Assembly (NCBI GenBank): GCA_013397455.1
Contig: VYZB01000743.1
Coordinates: forward strand, 62,001-126,000
Direction: 5' to 3'
Length of the DNA stretch: 64,000 nucleotides
Source: Crotophaga sulcirostris
Taxonomy: Eukaryota > Chordata > Aves > Cuculiformes > Crotophagidae
The stretch's first letter is position 1; the number at the start of each line of letters is the position of its first letter. Positions 1-13,014 of this stretch are shown here, in pieces. The position numbers and the translations under genes were made by a program. The notes under the pieces were generated by a model that was not told where the DNA came from, did not search any database, and saw only the letters and a list, made by a program, of their open reading frames with translations.

Positions 1-704
1 TTCAAAAGAACTTCTGTCAATATAAAAGCATAAAGGAGATTGAACAACCAGAATGCACTAAGCAATTTTAACTGTGAATCCAGTCACTGTGGCATTGGAA
101 AAAATACAGTCAAATTAGTTTCCCGATTTAAGTGAAACTGATACTATCTGCATGAAAGTATAGTGCAAGTTCTAAGAGTAACCATTTTCTTTAAATGAAA
201 GAGAGAGAATAACAGTTCAGCTGTTAGAGTCTGAAGCTTCCTTGATCTTCTAGATAAAGTAATTGCTATCACAAACAAACAATAGAAAGATCACATTTTC
301 CAGGATTTTCCCATTAAGAAAACTAGCACTCAATTTAAATCCCATTATGGTACCAGATTTTTAGCTAGGGGAAATGTTGTAATATTTGTCATAAGTCTAC
401 CAGTTACAGAACATGAGACTTCAAAAAATTTATACAATGAGGAAACTGAATAAAATAACCATCAGCATTTCTGACCGGTAGTTCTGAGTAAGCTGGTAAA
501 AATCTTCAGATCCGCAGACAAGAAGCAGACAAGTTAATCACTGTGTGTCATAAGAAAAGCTATGAACCTTGACTATTTGGACTGAATGCTGTCATTTGTA
601 AGGGTATACCTAATCATAGTATATCCATCTTAACTCTCAAAACCATCCAAAATCCAAGGCATGGTATGAAAAGAACAAAGATTTCAGTTTTGAAACCGGC
701 TTAC
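1..704. other. Unannotated AT-rich DNA
   Basis: No gene, repeat family or RNA was recognised. If the exon candidate at 705-880 is real, this is its downstream intron. Confidence 0.4.
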
Positions 705-880
705 ATTTATGGTCCAACTTCTATAAATCAGTCTTGAACGGTAAGGCAAGCCGCTGTTGATTCTAACGGCTTCTGTGTGGACCAATGCAGGATTAATCTC
801 TGGCATCCTTCTGTAAGGATGCCCAGTGCTTAATTTAACTCCTAAGTCTTCTTTCAGTGTAGACAGTAAAATGGAAAGAT
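705..880 (-). other. Possible coding exon of an unidentified gene
   Basis: The minus strand has an open segment bounded by an acceptor-like tttctgtcag (exon would start at 880) and a good donor AAT|gtaagc (exon would end at 705). The frame includes KLSTGHPYRRMPEINPALVH and AVRINSGLPYRSR. It has several CpGs, unlike its AT-rich surroundings, and an even amino-acid mix. I do not recognise the protein. The next exon would fall outside the window. It could also be a chance open frame. Confidence 0.3.
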
Positions 881-3489
881 CTGACAGAAACATCATGAGA
901 ATAAGCCTCTTGAATGTTCACAGATGAAAACTACTTTCTTTTATGGAATCGTATTTTGAAAAGCATACACATTTCTAAAATTCAGAATTAGACTCTGAGT
1001 TTGCTTTTCTATACTTATAAATTAACTATGGTACAATTTGCTTCCTGTAAGATCAGTTCTAGAAACTTTCTCCAGAATAAAGTCTTTTGATTTACTCATC
1101 TGGAGATGAATTTGCAGGAGTTGGAGTCCATGTATGGAAGTCAAATATCCAATAATAACAGGCAAGAAGAATTTTGATGGCAATGAAAGCAAACAACAGG
1201 TTGTGTTGGTTCAGAAGATCTCAAAAGAAACTCCAGAGCTTACCTACAATCACAAATACCAGTCTCAGTTGCCCGATCACTGGCATTTAGTATCCTTTCA
1301 AATACTTGAAAGGAACGAGAGACACACAATGGGGTGGCTGCAGGACTTCTGGAGTCTCATGTCACTCTGGAGCAACATCTGTAGGATTGGTGGGATACGC
1401 TAGAGGATTTCAAACAGCAGTAGATGTCTATAAGAACCTCATCTCCTAAGTCTATACTGGCAGCAAGAACAAACTCTTCTGATAAAAAATTCAAGATGGT
1501 TCAGTAGCAAAGAAATAAAGATAGAAGTTTTACACAACAGAAAACACAGAAAAGCAGCTTGAATCAGCCAGCTGACTGAGAGGAACTGTAAGGGAAGTCT
1601 ATGCCAGGTCTCTTATATAGTAGCATAAACATAAATCTCAGGAACAGGATGAATGCATGGGGCATGTTCAAACTGCATTCTCCACTGCCTATGTATGAGG
1701 AAATCATGGCAAGAAACACACATGTACTCAAACTGCTTGCACCCAGGCATGGTGGATGACTGAGGCAAGGCACTTTGAGGTGGTGCCTGGGCTTCACCAC
1801 AAACTCAACATGAGCCACAGAAAAAAACCACTGTGACCCAACTGTGGTGTTCAGAATAAAAGATGGGAGCTGAACTCCCTACTCTTCTTTTCTCGCTACA
1901 TGTGTAACATATTGAGGAGACGGAGAAGAAATACATCCCCACAGCAGCTGCTGAGGCTAAAAGCTCCAAAAACCGCACTTATGTACATTCCCTCAAAAGA
2001 GAAATAAATTGTCTGAGACAAATAGAATATAATGTAGCATCAGCTTTGGTGCCTTTTCAATGTTTCACAAAACTGTGATCCAAAACCCCAAAAGGAATAT
2101 GTTAACATGGCTGTAAAAATCCGATTCCAAGCTAAACAATTAATTTAACAGGAGGGCCTACTCAGTTTGCAAAGCCTTGAACAGTTCTATGTAAAGTAAG
2201 AGAAAGAGCAACATATTTAAAGAATAAAATATGATGAACTTATAAAACTTTTTCTACAAATAGGAAAGTAAAATTTACTGTGGTAAATAATGTGCTGTTT
2301 TGCAGTCTGCAGTTCTGAACTCTTGAAATATTGTTATCAATATGGAAGTATAAAATATATCAACTTCTAAATAAACATAGATTCTGAGAGATACATAGGA
2401 AAACAACAAAGAAAGTTCAGTGTCATTTTATTTTTTATTTCTATCTTTCAGGAACATTTCTGCTGTCAGATGAACACTTTCAACATACAGATAGATCTGA
2501 GGGGAATATTTGCTTAGAAAGACAGAGAAAGAGTAATTGAGTCATTTCAAAGTTAGGATAAGTGAGAAGGACATTTTTTTCTAATCCCTATAAGAATTTT
2601 ATATCACAAAGACTTTTACATTAATTGGTGCCTTAAAGTTGGACTTCATTAGGGCATCCATTGCTTAAGGTAAAACATGGCCTACAACAATGTTCTGGAA
2701 AATCAGACCAGCTACTGTTAAATAATGTTAAATCTTGATACACAAGGTCATGTTCTCTTGCTCAATATGATACGGTTGCATATTAGTTGAAATCATGGTT
2801 CCAGTTGGCTGGAAACATGAACACACTTAATGTATGATTGTCTACACTGAGGCCACATCCATAGGAGAAAATTAAATATACATTTTAAAGAGTGTTAACT
2901 CAGAAGCTTGAAAAAATCCTCCTTTTGATAACGGATTGTCCTCTATATATTACATATATATAATAAACAGTGGAACATCATAATCTGATTTGTGCTATGT
3001 AAATGATCTATGAATAAAGAGACTAATAAGTTGTCAGACTGAGCAATTTTACTGGTAATATTAAATTTTTGATAGTTTCTCTTACCTGTGAACAACTCTC
3101 AAATGAAGAAAAAATGTTTAATTAGAGCAAGATTTTCAGAGTAAACCTCAATCAGAGAAATTTTATAGGTAAATTGATCATCTCTACACTGGGGAAAACA
3201 TTGCCAAGAAGCAAATAACTTATTTTTCTTTAGTAAAGATATTAATAAACACCAAAAAGTCAAAATGTAATAATATGACAAAATGATGTATTCATAAGAA
3301 TACAGGATCTTATCCTTAATATGCCTGTCAACAGTAAAATATATTGTCCTTCAGACTTCAGTTGCATTCTCAACATGTTGTCCAAAGAAGTTCTCATGAT
3401 TCATTTATGATACATTAATCAGTCTTGATACAGTTTATTAAAACAGCTAGCAAATCAACTGCTTTCTTCATTGCAGTCCATATTAGATG
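881..3489. other. Unannotated DNA
   Basis: No gene was recognised. A perfect 9-bp inverted repeat with a 4-nt spacer lies at 1293-1314. The open frame at 1134-1403 has no splice sites or family match that I can see. Confidence 0.4.
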
Positions 3490-3902
3490 TTGCATCCAGT
3501 TCTGAGCTCTTTAGTACAACAGAGACATGAGCACACTGGAGTAAGGCCAGCAAAGGGCTACAAAGATGAGGAAGGCATTGTAGCATATATACGATTACAA
3601 GGGGAGGGATTAAAGTAAACAGGCTCTTTGCAGTGTTATCTAGTCACAGGACGATGGGTACAAACTAAAAGACAAAAAATCCACTTAAGCATAAGAAAAA
3701 ATCTGTTTCTACAGTGAGGGTGGTCAAACACTGGAACTGGTTGCCCAGACAGATTGGGGAGTCTCCACTCTCAGGGATATTCAGAATCTGACCTGGTATG
3801 GTGCTGAGTAATTTGCTTGAGTTGACCTATCTGTGAATAGGGGTCTGGACTGGTCGACCTCCAGAGATTCCTTCCAATCTCAACCATTCTGTGATTCTAT
3901 GT
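3490..3902 (+). repeat. CR1 LINE fragment, 3' end
   Basis: The segment includes the CR1 3' region text 'gtgagggtggtcaaacactg' and 'actggttgcccagacag', and ends at a degraded tail (ctgtgattctatgtg). It is strongly diverged, so this is an old copy. Confidence 0.85.
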
Positions 3903-6900
3903 GATTTTTTTATCAATCGCAATTCTCTAAACCCATGTCTTATTTTCCAGTTTTTCCTTTTCCTTGTTCTCTTCGTTATTCTATTCTTTCTTTCCATTTC
4001 AGGGTAAGCTCTTGTCCTGAATTCAAATTCCTCTAGATCAGCAGAGAAATACTTAGATTGTTTTCATCTACGTTACGTGCTACAATCTCTTTTCTAACAA
4101 TCACATTTTCTCATTTGAAGAAAAACAACTGGTAAAGCCACTGTCCTTAGTCCCTAACATTACACATCCTGTCCCCTTGAAACTCCTCAATTCTTCCTTT
4201 TACTCCAAGGGTTTTTTTATACCTTCTGAAGCTTATCCATAACTCACAACTCATTCAAACATTAAAATACTTACTTATTTACATTACTGATACCAATCTT
4301 AATATTTAATTTTCACACATTTTTCATTAATTTTCACTCATTAAATCTTTTTACTTTTTATATTGCAGCTCAGTTGAAAATTCCTTGCAGTTTCACCTAT
4401 TACTTTTTTACCAATAAATAATTTCTTGATAACCTTTTTCATTTTGAAACTTAAAATGACACAGCAAACTTATATGTTTACATTACATGTAATCATTTTC
4501 AGCTAGTTTGTGCTATTTATAATTTTTATCAAGAGTTCAGTCTCATATCCAGTCTCTCACTCAAAATAATGATGAAACTTGGAACCTGATGCAACTCATA
4601 TGAATGTGAGGAAAAAAAGTAACTGAACTTCGACTGTGAGTCCAGGATTTTGAGAAGAGGTTGCCCTGTCTTGTAACATAAAATAGGAATTGAGCAGAAG
4701 GCAGTATGAACAAATTTAGAGCTAAAAAAAACTCCAAAAGCCTGTTTTAAAAGAGATTTTTTCAGTCTAGGTTTAAATCAGCCATTCCGCAATGATAGTG
4801 GTGCAAATCTGCTCTAAAATGTGTTCTTCCACAAAAAAGTAATTTTTAAGAAGCCATCTTCGTATATCAAACAGGAATCTGAAGCTGCTTCTGTGTAACG
4901 TAACAGATCTAACACAATTTACACAGCACAAAAATTAATTCATTATTAATCTAACAATTTTTTATGCAGTTAGGATTTAAATACTGAATAATGAACAGTT
5001 TTCTTCCCTACTTTTCTTATTTTAATGTATAACAAAATAATATACTTTGTTGTTTCAAGACCAAGGGAACATATTTTAATCGCATGTTTAGCTTGTAAGT
5101 GGTGTAATACAATTTCCTATATAGGTAAGAATACTGTGGCAAGCAAAATGCTTTCCAGGAACATGCATTTATTTTTTTAAGCTTTTTTTTTAAGGAAAAA
5201 AAAAAGCCTGGGGCAAGTCTTAGCATAGTGTGTCAGGTTTCAGCCAAGAGCAAATATTTATGTCTGCATGCCACTTTAAAACAACATCACAACATCTTGA
5301 AGTAATAAAGGTTACATTCAGAAGAAGTTTGGGGCCATCTAGTGGAACCTTCACTAAAATCATGTAAAGCCTGGGGATCACATACATGAAACAAGCATTC
5401 AGCATTCCAGAAAAGTGGGATCTATTCTTCACTCTTAGCAGAATTTTTCTTCAAATATACTATGCAAGTTAACACAACTTTTGTTGGTCAAGTTTTTTAA
5501 AAAATGGCTATCCAAAGAACTTACTGTTAATGCAAAATACAACACTGCCGATGAGGGTCGATTTGCCAATGGAAGATACAGTGTTCAAGTATTATTCAGT
5601 CAAATAAACATACACTTCCTTTCCTTGAAGAAGCAATTTCAGATCATATGTCAGAGATATCCTTCAGTTTATATTTTTTACCTTAGCTCTTTTTTTGACA
5701 TTAGGATCACATGTGATTGCTTCATAACCGAAAAATTAGTATTTCAACATCAGCCTGATGACAGCATTTCCTACATTGCACCTGCACTCTGAGAATCACC
5801 TTAGCTTTGTATTTATTTCTGAGTGCAATTTAAACGTTACTGGCTTTACAGTGCAAACATTTTTATAGGATTTATCGTGATTATTTCAAAGATCTCCACA
5901 AACAGTTCTAGATAAGATCATATAAAGCTTTGGGGTTAACATTCTGCTTTAATATAGAGAGATTGTACACCATCATCAGTGTTGTCTTCAGGCACAGAAC
6001 TAATTTTACAGTTGTCAGAGTCAAAGTCTATTGATTTTCAGTTAATGATGAGAACACATTCATTTTACCTGAGCTTTTCCTGTCATAGACAAGTTTGTAG
6101 GTCGAGATAATATAAAAGGTCATATAAAAACGGTTTAATTAAAGGATGACCCCACAAAATCTGCAGAACCTTTTGATCTCTCTGATTTTGTAACTTGTTA
6201 GAATTACCTACATGTATACACTGTCACTACAATGGCTTGAATTATTAGAAGTTAAATGGAAATCAAATTAAAACTTAGATAATCAACTTTTATAAACTTC
6301 TACCAGGGGCTCTTTCTCTAGTTACACCACTTTGAATGCTCTTCACTTTAAATAATATCTTCTCTACTAAATAAAGCTGAAGCATGGAGAAACAAGGTAT
6401 TATTATCTTTTCTGCTTCATAACCAACGTTTTACTCCCCCATTCTTGCACAGTTATAATGTTTCCAAATATTATATAATTATTTTTCTTTATATTTCACT
6501 AGGAGAAAACAATCATACATAGCAATATTTTGCCAATCTCAGTTTATTTCCTTCCTTAAGAATGCTTTGGAAAAATTAATGTTACTGTCATACCATACAA
6601 ATTGAATTTAAAGTCATAGTATCTAAATCAAGATAGAAATTTACTATTCAAAATCACATGTAGTTAACCAGAATTTCCCTATAAACGTTCAGCTTTTAAC
6701 TGAACACAGATATTTGGGAGTTTGTATATACTGTTAGAGTAAAAAACTTAAAGCCAAAAGTCAGTGTCTGATTTATAAAACACTTACTTGATGTTATGTG
6801 GCTTATTATAGATAAATTGCCATCTGGAATGCACACGGGTAGTACTATGAATTACTGGTTTAATCTGCAGAAAAAATAAATCATAATTCATTAACTGATG

Positions 6901-7946
6901 CAAGTTGTTTAAAGTATTTTCTTCTCAGATGCATTCCTTAAATATAAACACTTGTCCCAGTTTCAAATACTATCTTTGTTCAATGCAATATGTTACTTGT
7001 CAGTACTTTGGAAAATTTGTCATACTTGAGGAATCCCAAGGTTTTCACTGTTTCATGTCTTCCAGTCTCAAAAACCTGTGTCATGTTCATTCACCATTTG
7101 TCTAAAAGACTTCTCCATTCTGAAGTGGTTGACACAATTAAATCAATCAGACAACTCTGTCAAATGGCCTGATAAGCTCTCTCCCCTGAGAAAATAAGCT
7201 GCCACCACAGTATTTCCAGTACTTGGTAAGCCAAGAAGTGAAAAATTGAGACTTGAAATTAAAAAAGAGGATTTCCCACACAGGAATGCAAACCAGAAAA
7301 AAATGCTAAGTATTTATAGTAAGTAGGCCAGTAACTCTAAAACCTGCTTTCCCTATCTACCAAAAAATACACTACTGGCAACATTTTGCTTTAGTTTACA
7401 CTACACAAAGCCCTGTTATCATTAATGACAGTGTAGTGACTGGAAACTTTTCTGTAATTTCAATCTTTTCACCCAAATGAATTCATTTTTGCTGATGAGG
7501 ACCCAGTAGGAACAAAGATTTGCTGTTAGCATAATGGCAAAGGTAGGAAAGCATAAATCTGTACAGTATAAAACCTGTCCTTAGATGCAGAAGCTGAAAG
7601 TTGTACAAGAGAAATAAAAAGGTGTGAAGAATCAGGAAAGCAGAGACTTCACTGATGGGAGTCTATCAGCAAAGGTATAAGGCAAAGAATTAGCTACACA
7701 TAAAAATCTACAATCTTTTTCAACATTCATATCAGGCCTAAGTCAGCCTCACTAGCTGTATCTATACTAGTAAGTAAAGAAGTTCCAAGGACTTGATTGT
7801 ACAGAGCACAGAATGGTCCATATCCATACCTAAACACGCTTCACAGGATATTCCAATCTGCCCAAAAGGAATGTTAACCTTAAAAGAAGGACATTATTTG
7901 AAAGAGTGCCACCTGATGTTTGCCAAAAATGTGTCATCTACATACC
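3903..7946. other. Unannotated AT-rich DNA
   Basis: Only short chance open frames are present (for example 5481-5792). No repeats were recognised. Confidence 0.4.
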
Positions 7947-8615
7947 TTTTAAATGCCTCCATGGGTGGTGACTAAACCACTTCCCCAGGCAGCCTGTTCC
8001 AATGCTTGACTACTCTTTCAGTAGAGAAATTTTTCCTAATATCATATCTAAACCTCCCCACGTGCAACTTGAGGCCATTTCCTCTCTTCGTATCACTTGT
8101 TACCTGGGAGAAGAGACCAGCAGCCTCCTCACTACAACCTCCTTCCAGGTAGTTGTGAAGAGACATAAATAAGGTCTCTCCTCAGCCTCCTTTTCTCCTG
8201 GTTAAACAACCTCAGTTCCCTCAGGCATTTCACATAACACTGGTGCTCCAGACACTCCACCGGCTTTGTTGCTCTTCTTTGGACACACTCTGGCACCTCA
8301 ATGTCCTTCTTATAGCAAGAAGTCCAAAACTGAACACAGGATTCAACATGCGACCTCACGAGTGCTGAGTACAAGGACATGATCACTTCCCAGTCCTGCT
8401 GGCCACACCATACAAGACTGGATGCTACAGGCCTTCTTGGCCACCTGAGCACACTGCTGGCTCATGTTCAGCTGTCTGTTGACCAACACCCCCAAGTCCT
8501 TTTCCACCAGACAGCTTTCCACCCACTCTTTCCCAAGCCTGCAGTGCTGCAGGCAGTTGCTGTGACCCAAATCCAGGACCCGACACAGCCTTGTTGAACT
8601 CCATACACTTGACTT
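7947..8615 (-). repeat. CR1 LINE fragment with decayed ORF2 end
   Basis: Read on the minus strand, this covers the C-terminal part of the CR1 reverse-transcriptase ORF and the start of the 3' UTR. Landmarks on the plus strand are 'ggcagcctgttccaatgctt' and 'ctcctcagcctccttttctc'. Three overlapping open frames on the minus strand (about 7972-8636) are broken pieces of one ORF. The octamer tail is missing. Confidence 0.9.
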
Positions 8616-9963
8616 CAGTGAAATGTTACTGTTCAATTTAGACCCAAAAGTTTGCTTCCTTAAAATAGCTTTGCTAATGCCAAACCAAGAATATAAATTT
8701 CCTGGTTTTTTTTTTATTCAGAGTAATTAAATTGTTAATATTAAAAGGTTTTACTATGGCATTTTACAAACTTGTAGTTTAGTAATTTATATCAAGTATG
8801 TTTCAAGGCAATAAACAAAATTTAAGGATATGTATTTCTTATATAAAAGTTGCTTGAGATTAACTTTGTTTGTTTGTTTGTTTGTTTGTTTATTCTCAGT
8901 AAGAATGGTACAGATCCAGTGAAACCAACAGTCTAACCTGGCTCATTTTCATTACAATTCACTATGAAAGCAATGGCAGAGGCAGAAAATAACTACTGTA
9001 AATCTCTATTGCAAATCAATATCCAATTATACTTCCAAATGTAGAAAATTATCAAAGTTCTTTACTGTTTAACTGTTATGAATCCAATCCTGTTTACCTT
9101 CAGTGCTATATGACAGAATGCAAAGATTCCATTCAGAATGACAATGACAAGCTCTGACTGTCTAAGCATGCCCAAAGGAACTCTATGACATGCAATCTAT
9201 GCCACATTGACTTAGACTACACTATACAGCATATGTGTAGCGAGACTGGACTCAGCATCAAGTATTCAGTGAGATAGGACATATATCAAGTCATTTAGAC
9301 TCTGCCTTCTCTGCAGAGGAAGAAGACTGGACCAAGTACAGATGGGACTCATTTCATATATGAAACAGACTTACTCTGCATGTGCACACAGTTGGGGCTT
9401 CCTGGAGGCTTAAAACAGCCCACCATTTGATTTGCTTAAATTCCAACGAAAGCCATTTGAACCACTCAGAACCTATTTGGAGGACTCAAATGGGACTTCA
9501 GTAGAGCAAAACCTTCCATTTTGTCTGTTATGTCTCAGGCAATAATGGGCTATGATAAAAATAAATACAGCAGATGTGGCAATGCAAATGTATATGTTGC
9601 AAGTCAAACTGTTGGAAATGGCTAAGAAAGGACTTACAGTTTAACTTATTTTATCTGTATCAATACTGCCTCAAAAACTCCCTATGGTATATGGATTACA
9701 CACAACTAAAACAGATTCTGTTTGTAAAACAAGCAGTTAGAGAAATGGGCTATATGTATTCTGTGTGGCAAAGACTTACTAGATTTAGGTTTACAATCAA
9801 TTGTATTTGCCTTCTAATTTCGAATGGTTTTTATCTTCTGTAGTAGTTCAAATCCAAATAAGCTAACTTAACACCTGCGTGATCTAGGTCAGTCTCTGAC
9901 TTCACAATGGGGCATAAAATTGGGAAGGCGTTACTTACCTGGCATCAATTGCAGCTGAGGTAA
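8616..9963. other. Unannotated DNA
   Basis: Apart from the TTTG repeat nothing was recognised. Confidence 0.4.
8865..8892 (+). repeat. (TTTG)n microsatellite
   Basis: About seven TTTG units in a row. Confidence 0.95.
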
Positions 9964-10091
9964 CCAAGGCCAGGTTAAATGGGGCTTTGAGCAATCTGAT
10001 CTGGTGCAAGGTGTCCCTGCCCATAGCAGGAGAGTTGGAACTAGATGATCTTTGTGGTTCTTTCCAATGCAAACCATTCTATGATTCTATG
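9964..10091 (+). repeat. CR1 LINE extreme 3' end
   Basis: It carries the CR1 3' UTR text 'ggtgtccctgcccatagcag', 'ttggaactagatgatcttt' and the tail 'cattctatgattctatg'. It is a short 5'-truncated copy, directly followed by another CR1 3' end in the same direction. Confidence 0.92.
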
Positions 10092-10114
10092 GAAATCATT
10101 CACGATCAGATAAG

Positions 10115-10321
10115 AAAGAAAAAATCTTTTTTACAGTAAGGGTGGTCAACACTGGAACTGGTTACCCAGACAGATTGCAGATCTCCATCCTTGGAGACAT
10201 TCAGGACCAAACTGGATATCATATTGAGCAACCTACTTTGGTTGACTCCACTGTGAGTAAGAGTTTGAACTGGATGACCTCCAGAAGTCCCCTACAACAT
10301 CAACAATTCCATGGCTCTGTA
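10115..10321 (+). repeat. CR1 LINE 3' fragment
   Basis: It contains 'acagtaagggtggtcaacac' and 'actggttacccagacagatt', with a worn tail (attccatggctctgta). It resembles the copy at 3490-3902 more than the one beside it, suggesting an older subfamily. Confidence 0.85.
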
Positions 10322-12945
10322 ATTAATCTCTCGGTGTCACCTGTAGCTGACCCTGTCTGAACTTCTACTTGTACAGACTACAGCTAAGAATGCAGATGAG
10401 TAATAATTAATCTTAATTCATAAAGATATGAAAGATATGAAAAATATTTATTACCAATCAAATGATGTTTAAAAGGTTACACAGTATGGACAGAGGAAAG
10501 TTAAGACAAACTTCAAGATTAACATTATCTTTGTATCCAAATTTTTATATAATGAATCTCAGGTAAATTAATATTATTATCGTATCATATTCCTCCCTGA
10601 AATAGCATATTTTAACAGTTAAACCTAAATTATACAAGGATAAAGTAATGAATGGATAATATTTCATAGTAATTTAAATGGGCAATATTTATAATTCAGC
10701 ACTTACAGTCATTTCTTTCCTTTTTCACTCAGGCTTTTTCAGTGTAACTGGGGAGGGAAAAAGACACAGTAAACAAAACTTATTCATTTGTATCCAAATG
10801 GAACAGGAAATCTAAAAATTCTTTGGCCACACTGTGAAATTCTTAAGGATTGAGAGACCAAAAAAAAAGACATGTGTACCATCACTTCAACTTACCAGAA
10901 ATGGAAACTAATTACTGTGCACTGTCACTACCACAGAATACAAAAGCCCATCAGGCATGGGGCTCCCCATGTTTGGAGGCTTTAAGAGACTTTAAAAGGG
11001 CTACTCAGAAATCCTCCTCTTTGGCCATGAATTGCCTACAGAGAGCCAGCAAGAGGCACTAGTGACATGTAACTGTATGAAATGCAGTTACACAGGATAA
11101 TGTACTTAGACAAGCAGAGAGAATGTCCTCTATCACCTCTTGGTCCTACATCCAAAACTCTCCCTGAAGGCTGCAGCACATCTTCTGATGGTTGTAGTTA
11201 GTGATGTCACCACCCATCTCCACAGCCTAGTGGAGATGTACACACTAGTACAGAATCACTTTGGTTTAAGTTCTGGTCTACAAGCTATTTTCATGATGTC
11301 TACTCTGATATATAACACTTGTATGTATGCATAAGTATATATAAAGGGAATCTCATGATTATATCTACTGCACAGTTCCAGTACAGATTTCTGTAAGCAA
11401 TCAGTTAAAATCTGATATTTTTTAAATGATTTTGGCTGTCTAAACAAGCTGATTCATTGAGGTACTTTGTCACAGCAGACAGGAACCATTATGTACATGC
11501 CAGTGACCTTTTTAAACCCACATTCAGATATCAACAAACTTCCTGCCAAAACAGAAGTCACCATACTTTATTTCTGCAATCTTCTTTTCTATGAAATTTG
11601 ACCAAAATTTCTGTGCAATCTTCAGTGTCACACCACAGCTAAGCAACTGCTTATGCTAGCTTTCTTTCTCAGTTTTTCATCTTCCTGGCAACACTGCTTC
11701 CCAGAAGCTTTTTTACTAGGGAGCTGGTAAAGCCAAGGGTTCATGACATAGACAAAAACTCAAAAAATGCATTTTAATTTAATCTGTCTTTTTCTCCTAG
11801 AAATACTGCTTCATACTAATTGTTTCTGATTTTTTTTCCCAGCATTGGATTTGTTTTCTAAATGCAAAAAAGTTCATTGCTAGGGCTTTTCATTTGTCTG
11901 GCCATCTGGAGGTTGTCTTCGATCTTGATAATTGTCAAATTTCATTGTTTCTCTCATTTTCACCTGACAGTTCTCAAAGGATGTGTCTACACTCCAAGAT
12001 ATTTTTAGCTGTTTGCCTTGTCAAGAAAATAAGAATCCTGCTGAAACATTGTTGTTACCAAAAACAAAGGGGGATGTAGGAGCAAGAATGCAAATATGGT
12101 TTAAATAATTAGCAGATGTTCTAAACTTTCCTACCATCCACCATTTCAAAAACTTGACTGTCAAATTGGTTGACATATCTGTATCTTATTGGTCCATCCT
12201 CCAGAGCCATTCATTCTTCTTTTATGTACTTAATGATTTTGTTTTCTTTGGGGAACTTTTGCTTCTTCTCATGCCAGATGACCACTAGAGGTTCCAAGCT
12301 TGCAGTGAGCTCCAGGATGACCTGTAATGTTCAGGAGAGGGAGACAGTTTACACTGCCTCTGCTTACAGAGAATATGCAGAATTCAATCTGTCTCACCTG
12401 GAAAGCTGAGATCCAGTAATAGCAATCACGAGAGGTTAAGGAACGTTAGTACAAAATCCTAAAATTTCTTGTACAATTGCCAACTTCTGTGTAATACCAA
12501 CATGAAACGAGTCACATGAACTACCTGTTTGCTTATGTGCATCATGATTACTTTTCCTCTACCTCACTCCACTGAATTTATTTGGTCTTTACAACTTGCA
12601 AACACTCCAGTCTTAGGTAAGCCAAGCATCAGCCTACTGTATCTTTAAGAGATTTTCTGGTGGAGCAAAAAGCTCACGTGTGGTAAACAATGTCTATTAA
12701 AAAGAAGGAACCAGAAATTTAATACTTTGTGAAAATGTGTATGTCAAACTGAAAAAAATGCATCAGCTTTCATTTACAATCAAGTACATTTTCCTTTTTA
12801 AAACACCACGGTTTCGTGCCTTGTGTTCTTGATCTATAAAAGTGAACTTCCCCTGAAGAGCATCTGAAAAAGAAAAGCTCAATGAAATCAGTTTACAGAG
12901 GTAATGTTAATGTCTTCAGTGCATGTGCATAGCTATGTGTGAGTG

Positions 12946-13014
12946 AACCTCGCTTTGAGCAGGGGCTTGGACCAGGTGACCTCCAAAGGTCAGTCCACCC
13001 TTCTCTGCAATTCT
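12946..13014 (+). repeat. Very short CR1 3' tail
   Basis: The text 'ttggaccaggtgacctccaa' followed by 'caattctgcatt' matches the last 70 bases of CR1 3' UTRs. The copy is too short to say more. Confidence 0.6.
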
